Assembly (NCBI GenBank): GCA_001795165.1
Contig: MGNS01000101.1
Span: 1-11,563, forward strand
DNA length: 11,563 bases
Direction of reading: 5' to 3'
DNA from: Chloroflexi bacterium RBG_16_57_11
Lineage (GTDB): Bacteria; Chloroflexota; Anaerolineae; Anaerolineales; UBA4823
Part shown: positions 1-8,500 of the stretch, one piece after another
Layout: the number at the start of each line of letters is the position of its first letter
How positions within the stretch are numbered: the stretch's first letter is position 1
Translations under genes and position numbers: made by a program
The notes under the pieces: generated by a model
The model's input: only the letters and a program-made list of their open reading frames with translations
What the model was told of the DNA's origin: nothing
Databases searched by the model: none

Positions 1-44
1 GTCTTCGATAGCCGAACTCGTTCGGACACTCAGACCGCCTGGGA
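1..44. other. 3' flank of the dehydrogenase gene with a short hairpin
   Basis: These 44 nt lie downstream of the dehydrogenase stop codon (TAG on the minus strand at 47-45). A perfect inverted repeat, CCGAAC (12-17) with GTTCGG (20-25), could form a 5-6 bp hairpin about 20 nt after the stop. No T-run follows it on the minus strand, so it is not a textbook intrinsic terminator. It might still stabilise the 3' end of the glgC-malQ-dehydrogenase transcript. No coding sequence can be claimed here. Confidence 0.3.
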
Positions 45-1031
45 CTACGCGGATGCGTACACCTCCGGGTTGGCACAATTAGGCAGGCGCTCGCCCTTCA
101 ATCCGGCGATCAGGTTCTCGGCCGCCATCGTCGCCATCTTCTCGCGCGTCGTGCGGCTGGCGCTTGCTATGTGCGGGACTACGGTCAGGTTGTCCAGGTC
201 TAACAGCGGGCTGTCGACGGAGATCGGCTCCGGATCGGTGACATCCAGCGCAGCCGCGAAGATGCGCCGCTGCTTGAGCGCCCGGTACAGAGCCTGCGGA
301 TCAACCACCGGCCCGCGGGAGGTATTAATCAACACCGCACTGGGCTTCATCAGCGCCAGGGCGTAGTCGTCGATCAGGTGGTGGGTCTCCTCAGTCAACG
401 GCGTATGCAGCGAGACGAAATCGGCTTCGCCTAACAAGGTCTCGAAACCGACCGGCTTACCAGGCAAATACGGGTTTGGTGACTCCAACGATGGATCGTA
501 GTACAGGATGCGCATCTCGAAACCGCTGGCGCGTTTCGCCAACGCCTGGCCGATACGCCCGTAACCGATGATGCCGAGCGTGGCGCCAAAGACATCGGTT
601 CCAAGCAGCAAGGATGGCCCCCAGGTCTTCCAACGGCCATCGCGCACGAAGCGCTCCCCTTCCACCACCCGGCGGGCTGCCGCCAATATCAGGGCGAAAG
701 CAAAATCAGCAGTCGCATTCGTAAGAATCCCGGGCGTGTTGCCCACTGGAATGCCGCGCCGCGTGGCAGCGGGCAGATCGATGTTATCGACCCCGACAGC
801 ATGGTTGCTGATCACCTTCAAGCCCGGCCCGGCGGCGTCCATCACTTCACCATCGATGCGGTCGGTGAGCAGACAGAGTAGACCTTCAATGCCGCGCACC
901 CGCTCCAACAGGATCGCACGCGATGGCGGCAGCTCATCTGGCCAGACTTCTGCATCGCAGAAGTCGGTAACCATAGACTGCCCCTTTTCGGGGATCATAC
1001 GGGTGACAAAAACTTTCGGCCAGATCGACAA
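45..1031 (-). CDS. D-2-hydroxyacid dehydrogenase (glyoxylate/hydroxypyruvate reductase or phosphoglycerate dehydrogenase-like)
   Basis: This 328-residue soluble protein belongs to the D-isomer-specific 2-hydroxyacid dehydrogenase family, which interconverts 2-oxoacids and D-2-hydroxyacids with NAD(P)H. The sequence shows the Rossmann motif GYGRIG (156-161), an Asp at 179 after the second strand that favours NAD(H), and the catalytic set Arg239 (NTSRGP), Glu268 (DPEP) and His287 (PHIAS). The substrate-side motif NHAVGVDNID is at 76-85. It has the length of GyaR-type enzymes and lacks the C-terminal ACT domain of many SerA proteins. The start is TTG (1031-1029). It is chosen because the family begins with a strand like KVFVTR right after the start, and because GAGGG (1040-1036) precedes it. 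That Shine-Dalgarno site overlaps the malQ stop codon, which suggests translational coupling. It is the last gene of the glgC-malQ run. The exact substrate cannot be told; glyoxylate/hydroxypyruvate is my first guess. Confidence 0.93.
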   Translation of the reverse strand: MSIWPKVFVTRMIPEKGQSMVTDFCDAEVWPDELPPSRAILLERVRGIEGLLCLLTDRIDGEVMDAAGPGLKVISNHAVGVDNIDLPAATRRGIPVGNTPGILTNATADFAFALILAAARRVVEGERFVRDGRWKTWGPSLLLGTDVFGATLGIIGYGRIGQALAKRASGFEMRILYYDPSLESPNPYLPGKPVGFETLLGEADFVSLHTPLTEETHHLIDDYALALMKPSAVLINTSRGPVVDPQALYRALKQRRIFAAALDVTDPEPISVDSPLLDLDNLTVVPHIASASRTTREKMATMAAENLIAGLKGERLPNCANPEVYASA

Positions 1032-1035
1032 GAAG

Positions 1036-1040
1036 CCCTC
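1036..1040 (-). promoter_or_regulatory. Shine-Dalgarno GAGGG overlapping the malQ stop
   Basis: On the minus strand GAGGG lies 4 nt before the TTG start at 1031 and shares bases with the malQ TGA (1041-1039). The spacing is short but usable. It supports TTG as the start of the dehydrogenase, with translation re-initiating as ribosomes finish malQ. Confidence 0.5.
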
Positions 1041-2550
1041 AAGGCGAGTTTTGACGATAATACAAGAAATTCATCTCTCGCAGACGCCTCCGCAGCATCA
1101 CATCCAGGGCCTCCTCCCGTAAGCGCCAGGTCCAGTTGCCGCTGGGGTTGCCGGGGTAGTTCATGCGCGCCTGGTTGCCCAGGCTGAGCAGGTCTTGCAT
1201 GGGGGCCAGCGCAAACACTGCCACCGATGACCAGATCGCCCGGATCAGATCCCAGGAGACATCATGTCCATCCCGAGCCAGGTAGCGGCGATAAAAATCT
1301 GCCTCTTGCTCGCCCACCCGCTCGTACCAGCCGCGCACGGTGTCGTTATCATGGGTGCCGGTATAAGCCACACAATGAACCGGGTAGTTATGCGGCAAAA
1401 ACGGACCATCCGGTCCGCCGCCGAAGTCAACTCCAAAGCCAAACAGCAAGACCTTCATTCCTGGCAAATTAAAAGTTTCGCGTAATTCATCCACGTCCGG
1501 GGTGATCACCCCCAGGTCTTCAGCAATGATGGGCAGCTCACCCAGGCTGGACTGGATGGTGCGGAAGAAATCCACCCCCGGAGCTGACACCCATCGACCA
1601 TACCGGGCGGTCCTGGCCCGACCGCGCACCTCCCAATAGGCGCAGAAGCCGCGAAAATGGTCGATACGCACGATGTCCACCTGCCGAAGTACGGCGCGGA
1701 TGCGCTCCAGCCACCAGGCATAACCTGAAGCCTGGTGCACATCCCACCGGTACAACGGGTTACCCCATAGCTGCCCGGTGGCCGAATAGTAATCTGGCGG
1801 GACCCCGGCGACGACGGTTGGACGACCCTTCGCATCCAGGAAAAAAAGCTCTGGGTGGGCCCAAACATCCGCGCTATCATGGGCGACGAAGATGGGGATA
1901 TCACCGATAATCTGGATGTGGCGCTTGCGAGCATATTTGTGCAGCGCGTCCCATTGGCGGGAAAAGATAAACTGGCGAAAGGCATGGCGGTTGACCGCTT
2001 CGGCATGTTGGCTGCGAGCGTCAGCCAACGCCTCAGGCTGGCGATCGCGCAATGGCGCCTTCCAGGAGGTCCAGGATGCGCCCTGGTGAGCCTCCTTAAG
2101 CGCCATGAAAAGCGCAAAATCCTCCAGCCAGCCGTGTTGATCCTGGCGCCAGGTATTAAATTCTTGCCGCAGACGGCGGCGTTTCGTGTGGGTGAAGCGC
2201 TGGAAAGCCAGGTCGAGCAGGCCCAGTTTCCAGGGAATCAGCAAGCCATAATCCACTTTGCCAGGCTGAAAATCAGGCAGGTCGGCCAGATCAGATTGGA
2301 GCAGAAGCCCATCATCAACCAGCCCATCCAGGCTGATCAGGTACGGATTTCCGGCGAACGATGAGAAACATTGATAAGGCGAATCGCCGTAACCGGTAGG
2401 CCCAAGTGGCAACACCTGCCACAATCTACAACCGGTCTCTGCCAGGAAATCGACCCAGGCGTGGGCGCCTAGGCCAATATCGCCAATCCCAAAAGGTCCC
2501 GGCAGGCTGGTAGGATGCAATAAAATCCCGGATGATCGTTGAAACTTCAT
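1039..2550 (-). CDS. malQ: 4-alpha-glucanotransferase (amylomaltase, GH77)
   Basis: The 503-residue protein transfers alpha-1,4-glucan segments between maltodextrins and releases glucose. It is a cytoplasmic enzyme of maltodextrin and glycogen turnover. Family GH77 is clear throughout: the N-terminal RSSGILLHPTSLPG block with GIGD (21-24), the PTGYGDSPYQ block (51-60), IIGDIPIFVAHDSADVW (214-230), and the 250s-loop region ending in LWGNPLYRWD (261-270). The nucleophile is Asp297 in RIDHFRG, the acid/base is Glu344 in IIAEDLG, and the third carboxylate is Asp401 in THDND. The length matches short bacterial amylomaltases of the Thermus type, without the N-terminal extension of E. coli MalQ. The start ATG at 2550 has GGTGA (2562-2558) at 7 nt. 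It sits 14 nt after glgC and 7 nt before the dehydrogenase, so the three are probably co-transcribed. Confidence 0.97.
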   Translation of the reverse strand: MKFQRSSGILLHPTSLPGPFGIGDIGLGAHAWVDFLAETGCRLWQVLPLGPTGYGDSPYQCFSSFAGNPYLISLDGLVDDGLLLQSDLADLPDFQPGKVDYGLLIPWKLGLLDLAFQRFTHTKRRRLRQEFNTWRQDQHGWLEDFALFMALKEAHQGASWTSWKAPLRDRQPEALADARSQHAEAVNRHAFRQFIFSRQWDALHKYARKRHIQIIGDIPIFVAHDSADVWAHPELFFLDAKGRPTVVAGVPPDYYSATGQLWGNPLYRWDVHQASGYAWWLERIRAVLRQVDIVRIDHFRGFCAYWEVRGRARTARYGRWVSAPGVDFFRTIQSSLGELPIIAEDLGVITPDVDELRETFNLPGMKVLLFGFGVDFGGGPDGPFLPHNYPVHCVAYTGTHDNDTVRGWYERVGEQEADFYRRYLARDGHDVSWDLIRAIWSSVAVFALAPMQDLLSLGNQARMNYPGNPSGNWTWRLREEALDVMLRRRLREMNFLYYRQNSP

Positions 2551-2564
2551 ACGTGCTTCACCAT

Positions 2565-3821
2565 TTAGACATCAAAAGGCTCACGCTTGGTTTGCAGGTA
2601 TGCGCCTTCGCGAACGGTGGTATCCACGAAATCACTTTCGATTACATCCGGCCCAATGATCACACCCTGCTCGATCACCATCCCCGGGCTGATTCGACTG
2701 CTTTTCCCGATCATAGTGATCGCCGGCTGCGGGCAGACCTTGCCGATACGCACCTTCTCACCGATGCGAACTTTCTTATCGATAATGGAATGCTCGACCA
2801 CCACGCCGGGACCGATGATCGAGTCGGTAAGAATGACTGACTCATATACCACCGCGCCAGGTTGAACTCTGACACCGGGACCCAGCACGCTTCGCTCGAC
2901 CCTTGCGCCCTTGGCGATCTCGCACCCATCGGTGATCATGCTATCCAGGACTGTGGAGCCGTTTTCAATCCATACCGGAGGACGTTCCTCCGTGCGCGTA
3001 TGGACAATCCATGAGCGGTCGTTTAGATCGATGGGAGGCGGCGTAACCAGTAAGTCCATGTGGGCTTTCCAGTATGACTCCACCGTCCCTACATCCACCC
3101 AATAACCCTCAAACGGATAAGCAAAAACCCTTTTATCCTGAGCAACCAACCTCGGTAGAATATCCTTACCAAAATCATGCGATGAATCGGCGCGCATGTG
3201 ATCATCCCACAAAGCCTGGTTGAGCAGGTCAGAATCAAACAGGTATACACCCATGTTCACCAGGTTCGAGGGTGGCTCTTTCGGCTTCTCGATGAAAGAG
3301 TGTATGCGCAACTGGTCATCTACTCCCAGGATGCCGAAACGTGAGGCTTCCTCCATCGGTACTCGAATTGCGGCGATGGTCAATTCGGATTTATGACCGA
3401 GGTGATAATCGATCATCGCTTTGTAGTCCATGCGATAGATGTGGTCACCGGAAAGGATCAGAACGAGATCGGGTGGGCCACGCTTGATGAACAGAAAGTT
3501 TTGTTGGACGGCGTCAGCGGTGCCCAGGTACCAATCCGAGCTACCGCGCGCCTTATATGGCATGTGGATACTCACTCCACCAGTGAAGTTGCGGTCCAAA
3601 TCCCATGGAACGCCGGAGCCAATATGCTCGATTAGCGAGTGGGGGCGATATTGAGCCAGGATCATCACATCAAAAAGCCCCGAATTGACGCAGTTAGACA
3701 AAGTGAAGTCGATGATGCGATATTTTCCCGCAAAGGGTACAGCAGGCTTGGTGCGTTTGGCGGTCAGCACTCCCAGACGAGAACCCTCGCCACCGGCCAA
3801 GATTACAGCGCGTGTTTTCAT
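2565..3821 (-). CDS. glgC: Glucose-1-phosphate adenylyltransferase (ADP-glucose pyrophosphorylase)
   Basis: The 418-residue enzyme makes ADP-glucose from glucose-1-phosphate and ATP, the first committed step of bacterial glycogen synthesis. The N-terminal nucleotidyltransferase domain shows GGEGSRLGVLTAKRTKP (10-26, with Lys26), YRIIDFTLSN (34-43), WYLGTADAVQQN (97-108), the metal-binding SGDHIYRMDY (124-133, Asp126), FIEKP (176-180) and FGKDILP (217-223), then YWVDVGT (240-246). Residues from about 285 on show the hexapeptide repeats of a left-handed beta-helix, as expected for GlgC. The frame stays open upstream to an ATG at 3923, which would add 34 basic residues. I prefer ATG 3821 because AAGGAGG (3834-3828) lies 6 nt before it and because the family starts directly with the Gly-rich loop. 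It is the first gene of a probable operon with malQ and the dehydrogenase. No glycogen synthase or branching enzyme gene is next to it in this window. Confidence 0.97.
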   Translation of the reverse strand: MKTRAVILAGGEGSRLGVLTAKRTKPAVPFAGKYRIIDFTLSNCVNSGLFDVMILAQYRPHSLIEHIGSGVPWDLDRNFTGGVSIHMPYKARGSSDWYLGTADAVQQNFLFIKRGPPDLVLILSGDHIYRMDYKAMIDYHLGHKSELTIAAIRVPMEEASRFGILGVDDQLRIHSFIEKPKEPPSNLVNMGVYLFDSDLLNQALWDDHMRADSSHDFGKDILPRLVAQDKRVFAYPFEGYWVDVGTVESYWKAHMDLLVTPPPIDLNDRSWIVHTRTEERPPVWIENGSTVLDSMITDGCEIAKGARVERSVLGPGVRVQPGAVVYESVILTDSIIGPGVVVEHSIIDKKVRIGEKVRIGKVCPQPAITMIGKSSRISPGMVIEQGVIIGPDVIESDFVDTTVREGAYLQTKREPFDV

Positions 3822-3827
3822 CCGTGC

Positions 3828-3834
3828 CCTCCTT
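3828..3834 (-). promoter_or_regulatory. Strong Shine-Dalgarno of glgC (AAGGAGG)
   Basis: A full AAGGAGG on the minus strand lies 6 nt upstream of the ATG at 3821. It decides the glgC start against the longer in-frame ATG at 3923. Confidence 0.85.
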
Positions 3835-4116
3835 TCTGAAGTATGCTGGGCCTGCCTCCCCCGAACTGGCAAACCACGCGAGATACGTTCGGCTAGGGCT
3901 ATCTGGGATCGGAATCGACCCAAAACCAGACAGCCTCTACTATGTCTATCCTTTCGATGAAAATATATTGGTGAAACAACCCCATTCTATCAACAAATTC
4001 TAACTCGTGACAGGTTCATTCTGACCTTGCCACATGGAGCAAGCAGAGATCCGGGCAAATTTACAATATTAATAGCCACATTTATGAAACATTCATGTCA
4101 TATTACAATGAGAGCT

Positions 4117-4146
4117 TTGCAAAATGAGCCAATTATGGATTAAAAT
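4117..4146 (+). promoter_or_regulatory. Possible sigma-70-type promoter of the GH57 gene
   Basis: TTGCAA (4117-4122, 4 of 6 to the -35 consensus) and TAAAAT (4141-4146, 5 of 6 to the -10 consensus) are 18 nt apart. Transcription would begin near 4153 and give a leader of about 27 nt before the ATG at 4180. A second, weaker pair is TTTATG (4081-4086) with TACAAT (4104-4109), 17 nt apart. Confidence 0.4.
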
Positions 4147-4179
4147 ACTCATCACAACCTGGCAACATCGAGAACACGT

Positions 4180-5580
4180 ATGAGCCTGAGCGCCCTTAGC
4201 ATCCACGCTCATTTCTACCAACCTCCACGCGAAGATCCATGGACTGGCGAAATCCCGATCGAAAAGGGAAGCGCACCGTTCCCAAACTGGAATGAGCGCA
4301 TCCACGCGGAATGCTACCTGCCAAATGCTGTACTGGGAAATTTCGCCAAAGTCAGCTTTAACATCGGTCCGACACTCTTCTCCTGGCTGGGAGAACACCA
4401 CCCCGACACCATGCATCAGATCATCGCTCAAGATCGGGCGAATTACCAGCGCTATGGGGTTGGCAACGCCATGGCGCAGGCATACAATCACTCAATCTTG
4501 CCGCTTTCGGGGTATCAGGATAAGCTGACTCAGGTGTACTGGGGACTGGCAGAATTCGAGCATCGCTTCGGGCACAAAGCTGTGGGCCTCTGGCTTCCAG
4601 AAACCGCGGTGGATTACGAAACCCTGGAGATCTTGTCTCAGTTGGGCGTGGAGTACACTATCCTGGCTCCCTGGCAGTCAGAGCGCCAGGACATCGATCC
4701 TAGCGAGCCATATATCGTCCAACTCCCGCAGGCGCGAAACATCACGGTTTTCTTCTACCAAAGAGAGTTGAGCGGGCAAGTCAGCTTCGACGCAGGAGCG
4801 ACGATCAACGCCGACCAGTTCGCAATGCAACTATTAAAGCCACAGCTTAACACAGCGAAGTCACGCCGGGGCGAGTCACAGATCCTGATGATCGCCTCAG
4901 ACGGAGAGCTGTACGGGCATCATAAAAACCACCGTGATCGCTTCCTGGCTCGCCTGGTGGATGGGGCGTCCGAGGCGGCTGGCTTGTACACGACATTTCC
5001 ATCTTTATGGCTACGGAACCATGCTCCGCGCCAGTTTACCCGCATTCGAGAACGCACTTCATGGAGCTGTCATCATGGCGTAATGCGCTGGAGCGGGGCT
5101 TGCGCTTGTACGCCCGGCAAGGCAGAGTGGAAAGCGCGGCTTCGCCAGGCATTCGATAACCTGGCAGGTGAGTTGGACGGGCTTTACCGGGAATTTGTTC
5201 GCCCGCTGGTGGGCGATCCGTGGCGATTACGCCAGCGCTATATCCACGTCATGTTGGGAGAAATGGGCATGCCAGCTCTCATCAGCGAGCAGACCGCCAA
5301 CACTCTCAGCCGGGAACAGATGAAACGAGCGACGTTGTTGCTGGAAGCTCAGCGTGAACGGCAACGGATGTTCACGTCGTGTGGCTGGTTCTTCGAAGAC
5401 TTTGATCGCATCGAGCCGAGGAATTGCGTCGCCTATGCAGCACAAGCGGTGCGCCTGGCGCGCCAGGCTACAGGCGTGGATCTGGCGCCTGGCGCAATCA
5501 AAGACCTGCGCCATGTGATCAGCCCATACACCAGGCTAAATGCGGCGCAGGTCTTCGAAAGCTACCTGGATAGACCCTGA
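4180..5580 (+). CDS. GH57-family alpha-glucan glycosidase with DUF3536-like C-terminus
   Basis: The 466-residue protein belongs to the COG1449 type of family GH57, retaining enzymes acting on alpha-glucans (amylases, branching enzymes, glucanotransferases). Motif 1 is HAHFYQPP (9-16). Glu141 in GLWLPE fits the nucleophile position and Asp241 in ASDGELYGHH fits the acid/base position. The C-terminal third (HHGVMRWSGACACTPG at 298-313, MFTSCGWFFEDFDRIEP at 397-413) resembles DUF3536. As I recall, many DUF3536 proteins are much longer (about 700-800 residues), so this one seems to lack the distal part, yet the frame is clean and ends without a broken look. The ATG at 4180 is chosen because motif 1 normally lies about ten residues from the start. 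Its Shine-Dalgarno is weak (GAGAA at 4170-4174). No signal peptide is seen, so it is probably cytoplasmic. It is divergent from glgC and convergent with the GH13 gene. The precise activity cannot be assigned. Confidence 0.93.
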   Translation: MSLSALSIHAHFYQPPREDPWTGEIPIEKGSAPFPNWNERIHAECYLPNAVLGNFAKVSFNIGPTLFSWLGEHHPDTMHQIIAQDRANYQRYGVGNAMAQAYNHSILPLSGYQDKLTQVYWGLAEFEHRFGHKAVGLWLPETAVDYETLEILSQLGVEYTILAPWQSERQDIDPSEPYIVQLPQARNITVFFYQRELSGQVSFDAGATINADQFAMQLLKPQLNTAKSRRGESQILMIASDGELYGHHKNHRDRFLARLVDGASEAAGLYTTFPSLWLRNHAPRQFTRIRERTSWSCHHGVMRWSGACACTPGKAEWKARLRQAFDNLAGELDGLYREFVRPLVGDPWRLRQRYIHVMLGEMGMPALISEQTANTLSREQMKRATLLLEAQRERQRMFTSCGWFFEDFDRIEPRNCVAYAAQAVRLARQATGVDLAPGAIKDLRHVISPYTRLNAAQVFESYLDRP

Positions 5581-5587
5581 TCGATCA
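5578..5587. repeat. 10-bp palindrome supplying both convergent stop codons
   Basis: TGATCGATCA is a perfect palindrome. Read on the plus strand its first three bases are the TGA of the GH57 gene, and read on the minus strand its first three bases are the TGA of the GH13 gene. Only 4 nt lie between the two reading frames, so no room is left for a terminator between them. Confidence 0.9.
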
Positions 5588-8500
5588 TGGTACAGATAGC
5601 ATATCCAGCTGGTAACCCGAGCGCTGCTCTGCCTTGTGCAGCAGCTGAACCACTGCATAAGCTGAGTTGATCACCGATACAAAGCTGCCGGGGAAAACAG
5701 TGGCGGGATCTGGGGTTGGCGTTGTTTCGTCTTTTTCTTCCTCAATATCCATCTTTGTGTCATTATCGGCCGGTCGGTGAGTGATGATTTCCGCGACGTA
5801 GCTCCACCAAACGAGCTCTTCAAAACATTCTTTGTTGAACCACTGCACCCCATCGTGTGTGTGAACCTGAAGAAAACGCCTGGCATCGTCATCCTTTGCC
5901 CAGAACTGGATGAGACGGCTTGCAAGCATGCTGGGAGCTTCTTCACTCAACCAGCCTGCCTGCCCGACCAGGAGGCGTAGCAACGGAATATTCCGCTCGA
6001 CGGCGCCCGCCTCCACCTGCATTTGTTTCAACACAGCGACGATTTGCTTGCCAAGCAGCCATTCATCAATCCAGACGCGACTGAGTTCTGTGCTGTCTTC
6101 CTCCCCGCTGAGCCGGCCCAATGGTGTAATGAACAGACAGCCAAAGAACATTCCCCAAACCTCCGGAAGGTCTGCGTTCAGGGCTTTTCCGCCGGTTTGT
6201 GTTTTATCAAGAGGGCCATTGAAAAGGTAGTTCAAAGCCTGCCGGTATCTCGCCGGGGCTTTCGCCAGATCTTCCTTTAACATGGCAAGCGTGAGCAAGT
6301 TTTGCATTTGGCGCCGCACCTGCAAGGCCAGATCTTCAGGCGCTTGAGCCAACGGTTTTTCCACATCAACGCTCTGATCCGGCCAAAGTTGTTCCATAGC
6401 TGACTGCAAGACAGCCCGGTATTTTGCCTCGGTTTCCTCGAGAGCCAGGTGGAGATTAACCGATGAGAATGTGTCCGCCTCGGCCCGGTTCTGGATCAGC
6501 CAGGTGAACATGCCGGGATTGACCAGCTCGCGGAATGGGATCAGCAATGGCTCCAGGGCCATCTCCCGCAAGGCATAATCGATGCTTGGCACACCGGCTC
6601 CGTCCAACCTCGCTGCCAGCCTGGCGTAATTCTGCTCATGATCGTCCTGAACCTGGCGGAAATCCAGGAAAACCCGGCACTTGTAGGCGCCGAGCTCAAT
6701 GAAGAGACCTTGCTGGACGAGCTCATGGCAATTGCGAATGTACTCCAATCCGCTGATGTGCTCTTTGAATATCACAAACCAGGCCGGATCATCCTGCAGA
6801 CCCAGGCCTTTGCCCAACGTGCGGTTTTCGAGTACTTTTTCATCGCCCTCTCCGGTTTTCACTGCAAAGGCTGCCGAGGTGCGTATCCAGCCACGCGCCT
6901 GTGCGTACCGGTTGTGGTAGATAACCAGTGCACGCTCTAAACCATAACCGTTCGAGTAGGCGTAAACGTCTTCGTTTACAAATCCTTCCGGAGTGTAGAG
7001 ATCGTAGAGCAGGAAATTTTGCGCCTCCCCAAACAGGTAGCGTCGGCGGAGCAATGGGAAGATCTCACGCTGGTGCCGCTCAACCAGCCCCGGGTCAGGG
7101 TCTTCATGCCACTTGGGGTAACGGAATTCCATGCCGTATTTCTCAACAAAGCCCTCCACCTGCCCGTGACCAAACATGGGCAAGCCAGGCAGGGTGGCCA
7201 TCATGGCACAGATACCGAAGTATTTGTCACCTTTTCCAAACTGGTCGACGGCAGTGCGCTCATCGGGGTTGTTCATGAAGTTCACATAACGTTTAAGGAT
7301 CTCGGTGTCGAATTCCAGGGTATTCTTGATCACCAAACGGTATTCCTGGTTTTTCTCATCGCGCATCATATTCATGAAGGCGCTATTGTAGACACGGTGC
7401 ATCCCCAAAGTGCGCACAAAATAACCTTCCATCAGCCAGAAGGCTTCGGCCAACAGCAATGTATCCGGCGCTTCCTGAGCCACACGATCGACCACCATAC
7501 GCCAGAACTCCTCGGGAAAAACCTCATCGAACTGGTCTTTGGTCAGGCCATGCTCGGCGCGGCTGGGGATATCGCCGCCGCTGCCCGGCTCAGGGAACCA
7601 CAGACGGTGGTAGTGACGTTTCGCCAGGGTCATGGCTGCGTCGAAGCGGATGATCGGAAACTTACGGGCAACGTGCAGGATCGTCTGGATGACGGCTTCA
7701 CGTACCTCCGGGATGAGGTAATTGAGCTGGGCGGTGTCATTCCATGGCATGGAGGTGCCGTCGTTACCGTGGTAAATGTAACGTGTGTCGCCGGTCCAAT
7801 GGTCCACGCGCTTGAAGACCACCGCTGCATCCGTGTTGTCAAAGTAATGATCTTCCAGGTGAATACCCACCCGGTCATCCCAGGACAGATTGACCCCATT
7901 GAAGGTGTAAGCCGGGTATGGGCTATAAGTGAGCTGGACAAACCAATCGGGATGCTCGATCAACCAGCGTGAGTCGATGCCCATGTGGTTGGGCACCATA
8001 TCCGACGCCAGACGAATGCCATAGCGCCAGGCGCGGTCGCGCAAGCTGCTGTAGGCCTCGTCGCCGCCCAAATCTGCAGCAATGTCATAGTAATACAGCG
8101 AATAGGCCGAGGCGACAGCTTCCTGGTTGCCGCGCAGCTGCTTGATCCTTTGTGAAGCCGGGCTACGCTCCCACAGGCCGATCAGCCACAAACCGGTGAA
8201 GCCCCAGCGTGCCAGCATTTCCAGCTCCTCGTCGGGGACTTGATCCAGGTGCGTGATTGCACGCTGATATTTTCGTGAGAGCTGATCGAGCCAGACATAG
8301 GTATTCTTGGCCAGCAACACCAATCTGGGCATCCAGTCCAGGTCGGCACTGAAGCGCTCCGGCTCCAAAAGATAATCTTCGCTCGTGAATTCGTAAACCA
8401 CCGCCGGGCCGCCGCCCCCCGGCCCAAAGACAGGTTTCTCTTCTTCGCGGATCAGATCCAGGCTGGTAAGCAGGCGCGCCAGGACGAATGAGAGCATGCC

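Larger units (their letters stand above)
3822..4179. promoter_or_regulatory. Divergent intergenic region between glgC and the GH57 gene
   Basis: These 358 nt hold no convincing gene and must carry promoters for both sides. The half next to the GH57 gene (about 3955-4155) is visibly richer in A+T than the coding DNA. A perfect inverted repeat, ATGAA-aca-TTCAT, sits at 4084-4096 and could be a small operator, though it is short enough to be chance. On the minus strand a possible glgC promoter is TTGATA (3993-3988) with TATATT (3967-3962), but the spacing of 20 nt is too long to trust. No T-run terminator is seen. Confidence 0.6.

Noticed and set aside
1855..2364. A 169-codon plus-strand frame inside malQ
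   Set aside because: It is an antisense shadow of GH77 conserved blocks, with no ribosome site or protein motif of its own.
3822..3923. In-frame 34-residue N-terminal extension of GlgC starting at the ATG at 3923
   Set aside because: The strong AAGGAGG before ATG 3821 and the usual GlgC N-terminus both favour the shorter form; the extension is Arg-rich and unlike the family.
3962..3993. TTGATA and TATATT on the minus strand as a firm glgC promoter
   Set aside because: Both hexamers are good, but the 20-nt spacing is outside the usual 16-18, so I do not list it as a separate feature.
4093..4491. A 132-codon minus-strand frame overlapping the GH57 start and its promoter region
   Set aside because: It is antisense to the conserved GH57 motif 1 region and shows no family resemblance.
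7019..7972. A 317-codon open frame on the plus strand opposite the GH13 catalytic region
   Set aside because: It lies wholly antisense to the well-supported GH13 domain, has no recognisable motif, and is what codon bias on the other strand produces.
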